A DNA stretch of 43,675 bases from Myxococcales bacterium (GTDB lineage Bacteria > Myxococcota_A > Polyangia > Polyangiales > JAFGIB01). A program made the translations under genes and the position numbers. This document shows, in pieces, positions 1-7,881 of this stretch. The notes under the pieces were generated by a model. That model was given only the letters and a program-made list of their open reading frames with translations. It searched no databases and was not told the origin of the DNA. Positions within the stretch are counted from its first letter, which is position 1. Each line of letters starts with the position of its first letter. Location of the stretch: NCBI GenBank assembly GCA_028817855.1, contig JAPPOT010000060.1:1-43675 (forward strand), in the 5' to 3' direction.

Positions 1-529
1 GCATGGCCGTGGACATCGTCCTGGTGTGGGTCTGGGTCGTGGTCTCGCCGGCACCGACGGCGACCATGTCGACGTCGAACTCGAGCTCGATGGCCGTCGT
101 CGGGCGTTCGCCGAAGGTCATGGTGGCGGAGGTGATCGTCGCCGTGGCGGCTGAAGCGCCGGTGCTGTTGTCGTCCTCGATGTTCAAGGCGAACCGCACG
201 GGGTCTGGCCTCACGATGGGCATGCAGTTCGCCGTCGCGTCCGCGACCCTGTGAGTGATGATCAGCCCCGCCTGCGCTCCGCCATCGATCGGACCCGCAT
301 CGCCGGAGCCCGCGTCCTGCCCATCCACGCTCTCTGGGCCCGCATCGCCCGCTCCCGCGTCGACGACCCGGCCTTCGTCGGGAGCAGTGTCCGTATCGCC
401 GCTGCCGACCGGATCGGCATCCCCCGGGCCCGTTCCTTCGGTCCCGGTGTCACCCGCGGCAGGACGATCTTGCGAGGAGCCAAGCGCTGACCGTCCTGTT
501 GAACGAGGCCAGCGCGTGGCCGCTGGCAA
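1..529 (-). CDS. Secreted-type protein with Asp/Ala/Gly-rich linker, partial (runs off left edge)
   Basis: An open minus-strand frame continues past position 1. It opens with a low-complexity stretch rich in Gly, Asp, Ala and Pro containing repeated DAG triplets (minus strand, about 470 down to 270). A more ordinary Thr-rich, beta-type sequence follows, with motifs such as GLIITHRVADAT and RFALNIEDDNSTG. This layout, a flexible linker then a globular domain, is common in myxobacterial surface lipoproteins. The start is uncertain. TTG at 529 is the first reasonable in-frame start, but no hydrophobic signal sequence or lipobox is visible after it. The true N-terminus may differ, or the gene may be damaged there. 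It is divergent from the gene at 610, so the 80 bp between them would hold both promoters. The function is not recognisable. Confidence 0.45.
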   Translation of the reverse strand, partial: MPAATRWPRSTGRSALGSSQDRPAAGDTGTEGTGPGDADPVGSGDTDTAPDEGRVVDAGAGDAGPESVDGQDAGSGDAGPIDGGAQAGLIITHRVADATANCMPIVRPDPVRFALNIEDDNSTGASAATATITSATMTFGERPTTAIELEFDVDMVAVGAGETTTQTHTRTMSTAM

Positions 530-609
530 TGTGCGGCATCCACGAATGGCGAACCGCAGGACGTCTACCCCGCGCAGCGGTTGATGGTAGACCAAAGCCC
601 GGAGGCGGA

Positions 610-1617
610 GTGAACCCAAACCTCAAAATGCTCATCGACGGCATCGTGGGGCAGACGACCGTCTTGCTCGCGCAGCTCTCGACCGCATCGGGACTGCGCG
701 CCCCGCTTGCCCACGTGGCGGACCAGGTGTTCCTCGAGCTTGCGCGGGAGATCGAAGCCCAGGGCGTGCGGCGTCAGGTCGTCACGGACATGTTCGGCCT
801 CGCCTTGCGCTCGTACCAGAAGAAGATGAATCGCCTCACCGAGAGCGCCAGCGTGCGCGACCGTACCCTCTGGGAGGCGGTGCTCGAGTACATCGATGCC
901 CGCTCGTCCGACCACGGCGACGGCTCCCAGCCTTCGCGGGCCGAGGTGATGGCGCGCTTCGAGCGTGACGGGGAGCGCCAGGTGGCATCCGTGCTGGCCG
1001 ACCTCGTGCGGTCCGGCCTGATCTACGCAACCGGCAGCGGCAAGCACGCTGTCTACGGCACCACCAGCGAGGCTGTCCGCAGCAGCGTGCGCGCGGCCGA
1101 CGCCGTCGAGGGGGTGGCCATCGTGGCATGGCTGAGGGTGTTCCACGGCGAGGCATCTTCGATCGCGGAGCTGATCGACAGCCTGCCCCACGATGCGGCG
1201 CTGGTGCGCGACGCGGTGGATCAACTGCTCCAGAGCGGCCGCTTGCGGCAGGGCGATGACGGTCAACTGACGTCGAGCAACGTGCTGCTACGCCTGGGCG
1301 CAGACGCCGGCTGGGAGGCCGCCGTGCTCGATCACTTCCGCGCCGTCGCAGTGGCCATCGCGACCAAGGTGCGCGGCGGTGAGCGCGGCGCCCGCGAAGC
1401 GGATGCCACCGGGGGCTCGACCTTCACGTTCTCCGTGTCCCCGGGCCATCCGCACCGCGCAGCGGTCTACGACCTCCTGCGCAGCTCGCGGCTGACCGCC
1501 CAGGCGCTGAGCGATCGTGTCGCGAGCTACAACGAAGACCACCCACTCGACCCCGCGGAGACCTCGCGGGTGACCTACTACGTCGGCCAGGTGGTGGAAG
1601 ACGGAGAGGAAGGCTGA
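610..1617 (+). CDS. Conserved protein of unknown function, possible winged-helix type
   Basis: 335 aa, soluble, with no signal peptide or membrane segment. I chose GTG 610 because GGAGGCGGA ends directly before it; a TTG 111 bp upstream would add low-quality sequence and lacks a ribosome site. The first 120 residues are helical, with a segment (VTDMFGLALRSYQKKMNRL) shaped like a helix-turn-helix recognition region. Later blocks (AEVMARFERDGERQVASVLADLVRSG and a second similar block near residues 195-220) look like repeated winged-helix folds. I believe similar proteins occur in other myxobacteria, but I cannot name a family. The Cys-rich lipoprotein gene begins 4 bp after its stop, so the two are probably co-transcribed and translationally coupled. 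A regulatory or DNA-binding role is inference from fold impression only. Confidence 0.8.
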   Translation: MNPNLKMLIDGIVGQTTVLLAQLSTASGLRAPLAHVADQVFLELAREIEAQGVRRQVVTDMFGLALRSYQKKMNRLTESASVRDRTLWEAVLEYIDARSSDHGDGSQPSRAEVMARFERDGERQVASVLADLVRSGLIYATGSGKHAVYGTTSEAVRSSVRAADAVEGVAIVAWLRVFHGEASSIAELIDSLPHDAALVRDAVDQLLQSGRLRQGDDGQLTSSNVLLRLGADAGWEAAVLDHFRAVAVAIATKVRGGERGAREADATGGSTFTFSVSPGHPHRAAVYDLLRSSRLTAQALSDRVASYNEDHPLDPAETSRVTYYVGQVVEDGEEG

Positions 1618-1621
1618 TCCA

Positions 1622-2890
1622 GTGCAGCTCGAGAGCCACCGCAAGCGCCCGCTCGCCCTGGGCCTGTCCGTTGCCGGGCTGATCGCCTCGCTGGGCCTGT
1701 CGGCCTGCGCCGACTCCCACGGCGGCACCGACAGCAGCACGCACTGGCTGCGCGCCTGCGAAGCGGACACCGACTGCGGCGCAGGACTCGGGTGCCTGTG
1801 CGGGGTGTGCAGCCAAGCGTGCGCGGGCGAGGCTGAGTGCCGGGCCGTGGACGGCGCCGCGGTCTGCCGCAGCGGCCGCGACGGCGAGTGCAGCGCCGCT
1901 GCCGAGCTCCCGCGCCTGTGTGTGGCGGAATGCAGCGGGGACGATGACTGCCCCGCGGGGCGCGGGCTGGCGTGCGTCTCCGGTCGCTGCCGGCCGGGCT
2001 CGGATGGACCCCAGGATGGCGGCCCGCAGGGACCGGGCTCGACGGTAGCAGAACCTGGTGGAGACGCCTGCGCACCGATGGACGCGGTGTCGAACTGCGA
2101 CGACTGCGCCGTCGATGGCTACGCATGGGACGGCGAGCTTTGCAACATCCGCGTCGAATGCATGGGCTCGGACTGCGACTCGCTCTATGGAAGCTTTGCC
2201 GAGTGCCAGCGCGCCCACGCTGCGTGCTTGGGGATCGATGCCTGCGACCCCATGCACGATCCCGCGTACGTCTGTGACTCCGCGTACGGCGGCGACATGG
2301 GGCACGTCTGGAACGGCGCCACATGCGAACCCGTGCGCTGTGGCGCCTGCGAGGGGCCGGGCTGCTCACGCGCTGTCGTCGCCGATCCCTTCTCGACCTG
2401 CCTCGACGCGTTCAGCACCTGCGCCGAGGGCCCCGAGGGCGTGAGCATCGAGTGCGCCACGCCGGCCGATTGTGTGCTGGACGCCAAGGATTGCTGCCCC
2501 CCCTGCGCGTTCACGCTCGACAGCATGGTGGCCGTCGCCACAGAGTCACTCGACAATCACCGGCTGCGCGCGTGTCGTGAGCCCACGGGCTGCGACCCCT
2601 GCGCTCCGCCTGCCAACGAAGCGCTCTACGCCGACTGCGAGAGCGGGCGCTGCATCGCGATGGACCGCGACCGCTTCGCAGCCTGCGAGAGCGACGAGGA
2701 CTGCTTCGTGATGCTGCGCGCCTGCTGCGAGTGCAACGCTTTGCCCGCTGACCTCGTCGCGGTCAGCGACGCCACGGCCTACAGGAACGACATCTGCCGC
2801 CAGCCGGCTGTCTGCCCCGATTGCGCCGGTCCGGGGGTGCCGCCGGACGCCAGCGCCCGCTGCGAAGCCGGCCAGTGCGTGCTCGAGTAG
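1622..2890 (+). CDS. Cysteine-rich outer-membrane lipoprotein
   Basis: 422 aa starting at GTG 1622, with GGAGAGGAAGG inside the end of the upstream gene as ribosome site. The N-terminus is a lipoprotein signal: basic residues, a hydrophobic core, then lipobox LSAC with Cys29 as the lipidated residue. Cys is very frequent. Residues about 40-125 carry paired short Cys motifs (CEADTDCGAGLGCLCGVC; CSGDDDCPAGRGLACVSGRC) of the kind seen in EB/Dickkopf-like disulfide modules. A Gly/Pro-rich linker follows. The C-terminal part holds two tandem copies of one domain, about 283-350 and 353-422, each running CxxxxDCxxxxxxCCxC to a final C-E-x-G-x-C. The protein would be disulfide-bonded and exposed at the envelope. 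Its partner or ligand is unknown, and it is coupled to the gene at 610. Confidence 0.85.
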   Translation: MQLESHRKRPLALGLSVAGLIASLGLSACADSHGGTDSSTHWLRACEADTDCGAGLGCLCGVCSQACAGEAECRAVDGAAVCRSGRDGECSAAAELPRLCVAECSGDDDCPAGRGLACVSGRCRPGSDGPQDGGPQGPGSTVAEPGGDACAPMDAVSNCDDCAVDGYAWDGELCNIRVECMGSDCDSLYGSFAECQRAHAACLGIDACDPMHDPAYVCDSAYGGDMGHVWNGATCEPVRCGACEGPGCSRAVVADPFSTCLDAFSTCAEGPEGVSIECATPADCVLDAKDCCPPCAFTLDSMVAVATESLDNHRLRACREPTGCDPCAPPANEALYADCESGRCIAMDRDRFAACESDEDCFVMLRACCECNALPADLVAVSDATAYRNDICRQPAVCPDCAGPGVPPDASARCEAGQCVLE

Positions 2891-2909
2891 CCGGATCGGG
2901 CACGACGGA

Positions 2910-2989
2910 GACGCGGTCAGGAAGTTGGCCTGGCCACGGCCGCCGCAATCGCGAAGCACCTCTCGGCCGGGTACCTTCCTGACCGCGTC
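2910..2989. terminator. 15-bp perfect inverted repeat between convergent genes, candidate bidirectional terminator
   Basis: The arms GACGCGGTCAGGAAG (2910-2924) and CTTCCTGACCGCGTC (2975-2989) are exact reverse complements separated by 50 bp. They lie between two convergent stops (2890 and 3009). No T-run follows either arm, and the loop is long for an intrinsic terminator, though it contains further GGCC self-complementary stretches. It could instead be the ends of a short repeat element. Confidence 0.4.
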
Positions 2990-3008
2990 CCCTCTTGCTA
3001 CTTCGTTG

Positions 3009-4202
3009 CTAGTCCAGGCCCTTGGCCATGTACTCCCACTCGCTGTCGCTGCACATCAGGCAGTCCGCGCCGGCGAACCAGCTGGCGGCCTCCGCGTCGT
3101 CTTCGAGCAGGGTGTAGCGGAACCAGGCGGTGACCTCGGGGGCCATGCGCTCGTGCTCGACCATCATCGTGATGTGGTCGGAGTTGTCGAGGTTTCCGTA
3201 GGCGGCCTGACCGGACGCGCCCTCGTAGCCGCGCAGGACGCCGCGGGCCTCGATGTCGCTGGTGAGGAAGAGTGCGGGCGCGTCGGGATTCGCGGTGCCG
3301 CCGTGCATGAAGACTACGCTCTGCACGCGCGAGTCGTCCGAGGCATTGGCCGTGCTGCTGCTGCCCTGGGAGTGCCCGAAGATGCCGAGGGCCTCGGTGT
3401 CGATGTGCCCGAACAGGGGGCTGTCCGGGTTCTCGTTCTCCGCGACCAGGAAGTTGAGGCCGTTGACCTGGGCTGCGCCGCTGCCGGTGTAGCGCGAGTG
3501 TGCCGCGACGACGATGAAGCCGTGGGACACGATATGATTGATCATGCCCGAGTAGCCGACAGGGTGCGCGCACGTTCCGTTCGCCCAGCTCAGCGCGGGC
3601 AGCTTGACGCCGTGCGGGATCTCGGCCGGCCGATAGAGCGTGTAGAGCGCCATGTCGTGCCCGTCGGGGATCATCGCGTAGTTGCGCGCGCTCTCCTCGT
3701 CCTGGCCGAAGCTCATGATGAAGCCCAGGCAGCCGAGCCCATCACCCTGGTCTCCGGACGCGATCGAGTTCTCGAAGCCCACGCCCACGTTCTCCTCCTC
3801 GATCGCCTCGTAGGGGCCGACCTCGTCGGGCGCCGGCAACACCAGCGGCCCCGCCGCCACAGGCGCGTCCTCCATCGAGTCGTCGGCGGCGGGCTCGTCG
3901 TCGCCGGCCATCCCATCCATCGGCATCATGTCCGCCGGATCGCCCGCCGGCGGCATGTCCATGACACCGTCGTTCGTGGCGACGTCATCACTGGCCACCG
4001 GCGTCATCGGCGTCATCGGCGCTGGCGCGCCTGCACCCGCAGGTGCGGGCGTCGCACCCTGGACGAGCTGCGGATTGTCCGCCCCGCCGGACCCGCCGCT
4101 ATCGCTGCACCCGGCGCCCATCGCCAACAGACACGCGATCCCCACCACTGCTCGCGCACCCACCCCTGCGCCGTTGTCCGGCACCCATTCCATATCCACC
4201 AT
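3009..4202 (-). CDS. Alpha/beta-hydrolase lipoprotein (chlorophyllase/cutinase/PET-hydrolase-like fold)
   Basis: 397 aa. ATG 4202 is preceded at good spacing by AAGGAGA. The signal ends in lipobox MGAGC with Cys32 lipidated. Residues 35-125 are a disordered Gly/Ala/Pro/Met/Asp linker. The catalytic domain spans about 135-390. The nucleophile elbow is GHSQGS with Ser278; Asp316 (LFLTSD) and His343 (NSDHITMM) are placed to complete the triad. The short distance from elbow to His and the layout fit the cutinase/chlorophyllase/dienelactone-hydrolase-like esterases. The likely role is hydrolysis of esters or polyesters at the outer surface; the substrate cannot be read from the sequence. It is divergent from the epoxide hydrolase at 4620. 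Confidence 0.85.
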   Translation of the reverse strand: MVDMEWVPDNGAGVGARAVVGIACLLAMGAGCSDSGGSGGADNPQLVQGATPAPAGAGAPAPMTPMTPVASDDVATNDGVMDMPPAGDPADMMPMDGMAGDDEPAADDSMEDAPVAAGPLVLPAPDEVGPYEAIEEENVGVGFENSIASGDQGDGLGCLGFIMSFGQDEESARNYAMIPDGHDMALYTLYRPAEIPHGVKLPALSWANGTCAHPVGYSGMINHIVSHGFIVVAAHSRYTGSGAAQVNGLNFLVAENENPDSPLFGHIDTEALGIFGHSQGSSSTANASDDSRVQSVVFMHGGTANPDAPALFLTSDIEARGVLRGYEGASGQAAYGNLDNSDHITMMVEHERMAPEVTAWFRYTLLEDDAEAASWFAGADCLMCSDSEWEYMAKGLD

Positions 4203-4619
4203 TTCGGACGTCTCCTTCGACCCGCCGCACCGCCCGTCCACATCGGCCCGGCACCACCCACTGCAATGCCTAGTGGGCAAGGGACTGCGCGGCAATCTCG
4301 GGACACGTCACGAATGGCGACCAGGGCAACACCTTCACACCAGGGGTCATCCCATGCCCCAACGGAGAACGTTTCGATGAGATCGCTGACGCTTTCTGGG
4401 GGACGATTGAGCCCGATCGGACCTCCAGCGTGCGCGGAAATCACGTCGCCGCGATCCCTGTCCTCCGACGCACACAAGCCGCATCGTTGGGCCGTTCCAG
4501 TGCGCGCCCATCAAGTGGAACCGTTCAGTCTCCTGCGGCACTTGACGGCCGGCAGGCCACCCGCCTGTGCCCGCCCGACGGCACATGGTAAGGCTCTGGC
4601 CTACCCGCAAGGGGGGACA
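4203..4619. other. Intergenic region between divergent hydrolase genes
   Basis: 417 bp between the starts of the lipoprotein hydrolase (minus strand) and the epoxide hydrolase (plus strand). It must hold both promoters. I see no convincing sigma-70 hexamers, hairpin or RNA gene. Open frames through it lack coding character. Confidence 0.5.
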
Positions 4620-5759
4620 ATGACCGAGCTGATCGAGGAGTTCAGGATTCACGCGAGCGATGAGGCGCTCGATGACCTCCGGCGGCGCCTGCGCGCGACC
4701 CGATGGCCGGACGCGGAGACCACAGCCGACTGGGAGCAGGGCGTTCCGCTCGCCTACATGCAAGAGGTCTGCGCGTACTGGGCCGAGGGCTACGACTGGC
4801 GGGCGCGCGAGGACCGCCTCAACCGCTTCCCCCAGTTCCGCACCGCGATCGATGGGCTCGGCATCCACTTTCTCCACGCTCGCTCGCCGGAGCCGGACGC
4901 GCTGCCGCTGATCATCACCCACGGCTGGCCTGGCTCGATCGTGGAGTTCCAGAAGGTGATCGCCCCGCTGACCGACCCCGCCTCCCACGGCGGCGATCGG
5001 GCCGACGCCTTCCACGTGGTCTGCCCCTCCCTGCCCGGCTACGGCTTCTCCGATCGGCCCAGCGCAGCCGGCACCGACGTGGCGCGCATCGCCGATCTCT
5101 GGGCCGCGCTGATGGCGCGCCTCGGCTACGACCGCTACGTGGCGCAGGGCGGCGACTGGGGCTCCATGGTCACCAACCAGATCGCCTTGCGCGACACGGA
5201 TCACTGCCGCGCCATCCACCTCAACATGCCCGTGGTCGCACCCGACCCGGCCACCATGAACGAGCTGACACCGCTCGAGCAGTCCGCCCTCGAGGGCATG
5301 CAGCACTACCGCTCCAAGGACTCCGGCTACTCCAAGCAGCAGAGCACGCGCCCCCAGACCCTGGGCTATGGCCTGGCCGACTCCCCGGTGGGACAGGCGG
5401 CGTGGATTCTGGAGAAGTTCTGGGCCTGGACCGACTGCGATGGCCACCCCGAGAACGTGCTCGAGCGCGACGAGCTGCTCGACAACGTCATGCTCTACTG
5501 GCTGCCGGGGACCGGGGCCTCCTCTGCCCGCCTCTACTGGGAGAGCTTCGGCCAGCCTTCGCTCGACCCGGTCGCGACGCCCACGGGCTGCAGCATCTTC
5601 CCCAAGGAGATCTTCCGCTGCTCGAAGCGCTGGGCCGAGAAGAAGTTCCAGAACCTGATCCACTGGAACGAGCTCGAGCGCGGTGGGCACTTCGCCGCCT
5701 TCGAGCAGCCAGCGCTCTATGTGGACGAGCTGCGCACCTGCTTCCGTCAGGTGCGCTAG
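4620..5759 (+). CDS. Epoxide hydrolase (EHN-domain, alpha/beta-hydrolase)
   Basis: 379 aa. The start is ATG 4620 after a G-rich ribosome site (AAGGGGGG); an upstream extension is open but non-coding in character. The N-terminal EHN domain (about 4-110) has its usual features, including the YDWRARE/LNRFPQF region. The core has the oxyanion motif HGWPG (101-105) and nucleophile Asp179 in GGDWG. Ring-opening Tyr candidates lie near 306, with Glu330 as likely acid partner and His357 (GGHFAAFE) as base. Length and order match microsomal-type bacterial epoxide hydrolases, which open epoxides to vicinal diols through a covalent ester. No signal peptide, so probably cytoplasmic. No pathway partner is adjacent except the small dehydrogenase-like remnant just downstream. 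Confidence 0.93.
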   Translation: MTELIEEFRIHASDEALDDLRRRLRATRWPDAETTADWEQGVPLAYMQEVCAYWAEGYDWRAREDRLNRFPQFRTAIDGLGIHFLHARSPEPDALPLIITHGWPGSIVEFQKVIAPLTDPASHGGDRADAFHVVCPSLPGYGFSDRPSAAGTDVARIADLWAALMARLGYDRYVAQGGDWGSMVTNQIALRDTDHCRAIHLNMPVVAPDPATMNELTPLEQSALEGMQHYRSKDSGYSKQQSTRPQTLGYGLADSPVGQAAWILEKFWAWTDCDGHPENVLERDELLDNVMLYWLPGTGASSARLYWESFGQPSLDPVATPTGCSIFPKEIFRCSKRWAEKKFQNLIHWNELERGGHFAAFEQPALYVDELRTCFRQVR

Positions 5760-5800
5760 CCTCGCGTGTGCCTCGGCCCCAACGAGACGGGAAGACATCA

Positions 5801-5872
5801 GTGAAGCTCGACGACATCCAACACGTGGGAATCCTCGGCGGCGGCGTGATACTTGTGTCAGAACGCTTGTAG
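5801..5872 (+). pseudogene. Remnant resembling the N-terminus of a 3-hydroxyacyl-CoA dehydrogenase
   Basis: A 23-codon frame from GTG 5801 reads KLDDIQHVGILGGGVI, then loses similarity and stops. This matches the beginning of NAD-binding 3-hydroxyacyl-CoA dehydrogenases (first beta-strand plus GxGxxG), but the second half of the Rossmann motif and everything after are missing. It is preceded by GAGACGGGAAG, a fair ribosome site. It looks like the leftover of a deleted gene that once followed the epoxide hydrolase. A chance short ORF is possible because only about 16 residues support the call. Confidence 0.45.
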
Positions 5873-5949
5873 GTTGTCAGAGAGCAACCAGCGTCGGGTT
5901 CGCCCCGGCGCCGGTCTGACGGCCCGAGGCCTCGAGTCGGTGGGGAACT

Positions 5950-5967
5950 TCACGGAAGTCACCGTGA
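5950..5967. promoter_or_regulatory. 18-bp dyad upstream of the DUF1538 operon
   Basis: TCACGG (5950-5955) and CCGTGA (5962-5967) are exact reverse complements around a 6-bp spacer, 30 bp before the first start codon of the operon. The position suits an operator. No regulator gene is adjacent to link it to. Confidence 0.3.
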
Positions 5968-5997
5968 TTGGACAGGACTTTGGTACCCTGCGCGGCG

Positions 5998-6732
5998 ATG
6001 CGGGAAGGCGCCATCGTATTCCTGAAGATCACGCGCGATAGCCTGCGGGACCTCGCGCCGATCGCCGTCGTCGTGTTGTTCTTTCAGTTCGCGGTGCTCG
6101 GGCAGCCACTGCCAGACGCGCCGCGGCTCGCGCTCGGCATGGTGCTGGTCGTCCTGGGGCTGACACTCTTCGTCTTCGGGCTCGAGCAGGGGCTGTTCCC
6201 GATCGGCGAGTCGATGGCGCAGGCGCTGGCCAGCAAAGGCAGCCTGCCGTGGCTCTTCATCTTCGCGTTCTCGCTCGGCTTCGGGACCACCGTGGCCGAG
6301 CCTGCGCTGATCGCCGTGTCGGCCGAGGCCGCCGCGGTGGCCGCCGAGGCCGGCATCCTCGCGCGCGACGCCGAAGCCCAGGCGAGCTACGCCGTCGGGT
6401 TGCGCTTCACGGTGGCGCTCTCCGTCGGCCTGGCGATCGTGATCGGTGTGCTGCGCATCCTGAAGGGCTGGCCCATCCACGTGATGATCGTGATCGGCTA
6501 CGTCGCCGTGGTCGCAATGACGACCGTCGCTCCGCCGCACATCATCGGCATCGCCTACGACAGCGGCGGCGTCACCACCTCGACCATTACCGTCCCGCTC
6601 GTCACGGCGCTCGGGGTCGGGCTCGCCCGCGCCATCCGCGGCCGCAACCCGATGCTGGACGGCTTCGGCTTGATCGCCTTCGCCTCGCTCACGCCCATGA
6701 TCTTCGTCATGGCCTACGGCATGCTCTACTGA
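5998..6732 (+). CDS. DUF1538 membrane protein, first half-size paralogue
   Basis: 244 aa, almost entirely hydrophobic helices, starting at ATG 5998 (a TTG 30 bp upstream is less likely). Recognisable DUF1538 blocks are [14 protein letters not shown] near 95-108, [15 protein letters not shown] near 185-200, and [16 protein letters not shown] near the end. Longer DUF1538 proteins appear to carry this unit twice in one chain; here each unit is a separate gene. The next gene starts inside this stop codon (TGATG). The family is an integral inner-membrane transporter or channel of unproven substrate, and operon company with a P-II-like protein supports regulated transport. Substrate is not inferable. 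Confidence 0.88.
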   Translation: MREGAIVFLKITRDSLRDLAPIAVVVLFFQFAVLGQPLPDAPRLALGMVLVVLGLTLFVFGLEQGLFPIGESMAQALASKGSLPWLFIFAFSLGFGTTVAEPALIAVSAEAAAVAAEAGILARDAEAQASYAVGLRFTVALSVGLAIVIGVLRILKGWPIHVMIVIGYVAVVAMTTVAPPHIIGIAYDSGGVTTSTITVPLVTALGVGLARAIRGRNPMLDGFGLIAFASLTPMIFVMAYGMLY

Positions 6733-7529
6733 TGGATCTCTCGCTCGCACAGGCCGTATTCGACAGCGTGCGCGCGACCACCCGCGACGTGCTGCCGATC
6801 GTGGTGATCCTGTTCGGTTTTCAGTACCTCGTGATCCGCAAGCCGCTCCCGAACCTGGGCACCATCGTGATCGGCTTCGTCTACGTGCTGCTGGGGCTGT
6901 CGCTCTTCTTGCTCGGGCTCGAGAAGGCGCTGTTCCCGCTCGGACGCGTGATGGCGGAGCAGCTCACGGACCCTGCCGTAGTGGCGCCTGGCGCGCCGGT
7001 CGGCGCCGCCCTCAGCTGGACGGCCTACCACTGGGTCTACGCCTTCGCCTTCGCGATCGGCTTCAGCACGACCATCGCCGAACCCTCGCTGATCGCCGTC
7101 GCACTCAAGGCCAACGAGGTCTCGGGCGGCGCGATCGGGGTGTGGGGCTTGCGCATTGCGGTCGCGCTCGGCGTGGCATTCGGCATCACGCTCGGGGCGT
7201 ACCGCATCATCGTCGGGGCGCCACTGCACTACTTCATCATCAGCGGTTATGTCGTGGTCGTGCTGCAGACCTTCATCGCTCCCAAGCTGATCGTGCCGCT
7301 CGCCTATGACTCCGGTGGCGTGACCACATCCACGGTCACGGTCCCGCTGGTGGCCGCCCTGGGCCTGGGTCTGGCCGAGACCGTGCCCGGCCGCAGCCCG
7401 CTCATGGACGGTTTCGGCCTGATCGCCTTCGCGAGCCTGTTTCCGATGATCACCGTCATGGCCTACGCGCAGCTGGCCGAGCTGAGGACTCGCGCAGCCA
7501 GTGTCGCGACACCCACACGAGGGGATTGA
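6732..7529 (+). CDS. DUF1538 membrane protein, second half-size paralogue
   Basis: 265 aa, polytopic. ATG 6732 overlaps the previous TGA by one base, indicating translational coupling. It repeats the same motifs as its neighbour in the same order: [32 protein letters not shown], and [16 protein letters not shown]. The two proteins therefore look like products of an internal duplication and probably assemble together in the inner membrane. The C-terminus adds a short polar tail. The P-II-like gene begins one base after the stop. Confidence 0.88.
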   Translation: MDLSLAQAVFDSVRATTRDVLPIVVILFGFQYLVIRKPLPNLGTIVIGFVYVLLGLSLFLLGLEKALFPLGRVMAEQLTDPAVVAPGAPVGAALSWTAYHWVYAFAFAIGFSTTIAEPSLIAVALKANEVSGGAIGVWGLRIAVALGVAFGITLGAYRIIVGAPLHYFIISGYVVVVLQTFIAPKLIVPLAYDSGGVTTSTVTVPLVAALGLGLAETVPGRSPLMDGFGLIAFASLFPMITVMAYAQLAELRTRAASVATPTRGD

Positions 7530-7530
7530 G

Positions 7531-7881
7531 ATGCACTTCAAGCTCATTATCGCATTCGTCGAGGACTCCAAGACAGAGCCCGTGATGGACGCCGCGCGCG
7601 CCGCTGGCGCAACCGGCGCGACGATCATCAACCACGCCCGCGGGGAGGGGTTGCGGCAGAGCAAGACCTTCCTGGGGCTGACGCTCGAGACCCAGCGCGA
7701 CGTGCTGCTCTTCCTGGTCGAGGAGCACTTGAGCCGCCACATCCTGGAGGAGATCGCCGAGGTCGGCGAGTTCGATCACACTTCCGGAACCGGCATCGCT
7801 TTTCAGATCGACGTGGAGGACGCCGTGGGGGTGTCCCACCAGGCTTCGGAACTGGTATCGCGAATCGAGGAGGCACTATGA
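7531..7881 (+). CDS. P-II family-like regulatory protein
   Basis: 116 aa. ATG 7531 follows ACGAGGGGA. The fold pattern fits P-II: a beta-strand (KLIIAFV), a helix (TEPVMDAARAAGATGATII), a G-rich turn before a T-loop-like segment, and a second strand-helix unit. A late GTGIAFQIDVEDAVG segment sits where P-II proteins bind nucleotide. The T-loop region lacks the conserved Tyr that is uridylylated in GlnB/GlnK, so control by effector binding rather than GlnD is likely (inference). Between two membrane proteins and a CBS protein it is best read as a dedicated transporter regulator rather than the general nitrogen sensor. Confidence 0.82.
   Translation: MHFKLIIAFVEDSKTEPVMDAARAAGATGATIINHARGEGLRQSKTFLGLTLETQRDVLLFLVEEHLSRHILEEIAEVGEFDHTSGTGIAFQIDVEDAVGVSHQASELVSRIEEAL

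Noticed and set aside
2925-4619. A 565-residue N-terminal extension of the epoxide hydrolase
   Set aside because: The extension runs antisense through the alpha/beta-hydrolase lipoprotein and lacks homology. The EHN domain begins naturally at ATG 4620 with a ribosome site.
4347-5798. 483-codon minus-strand frame opposite the epoxide hydrolase
   Set aside because: Repetitive Val/Gly/Arg/His composition; the plus-strand enzyme has all catalytic motifs.
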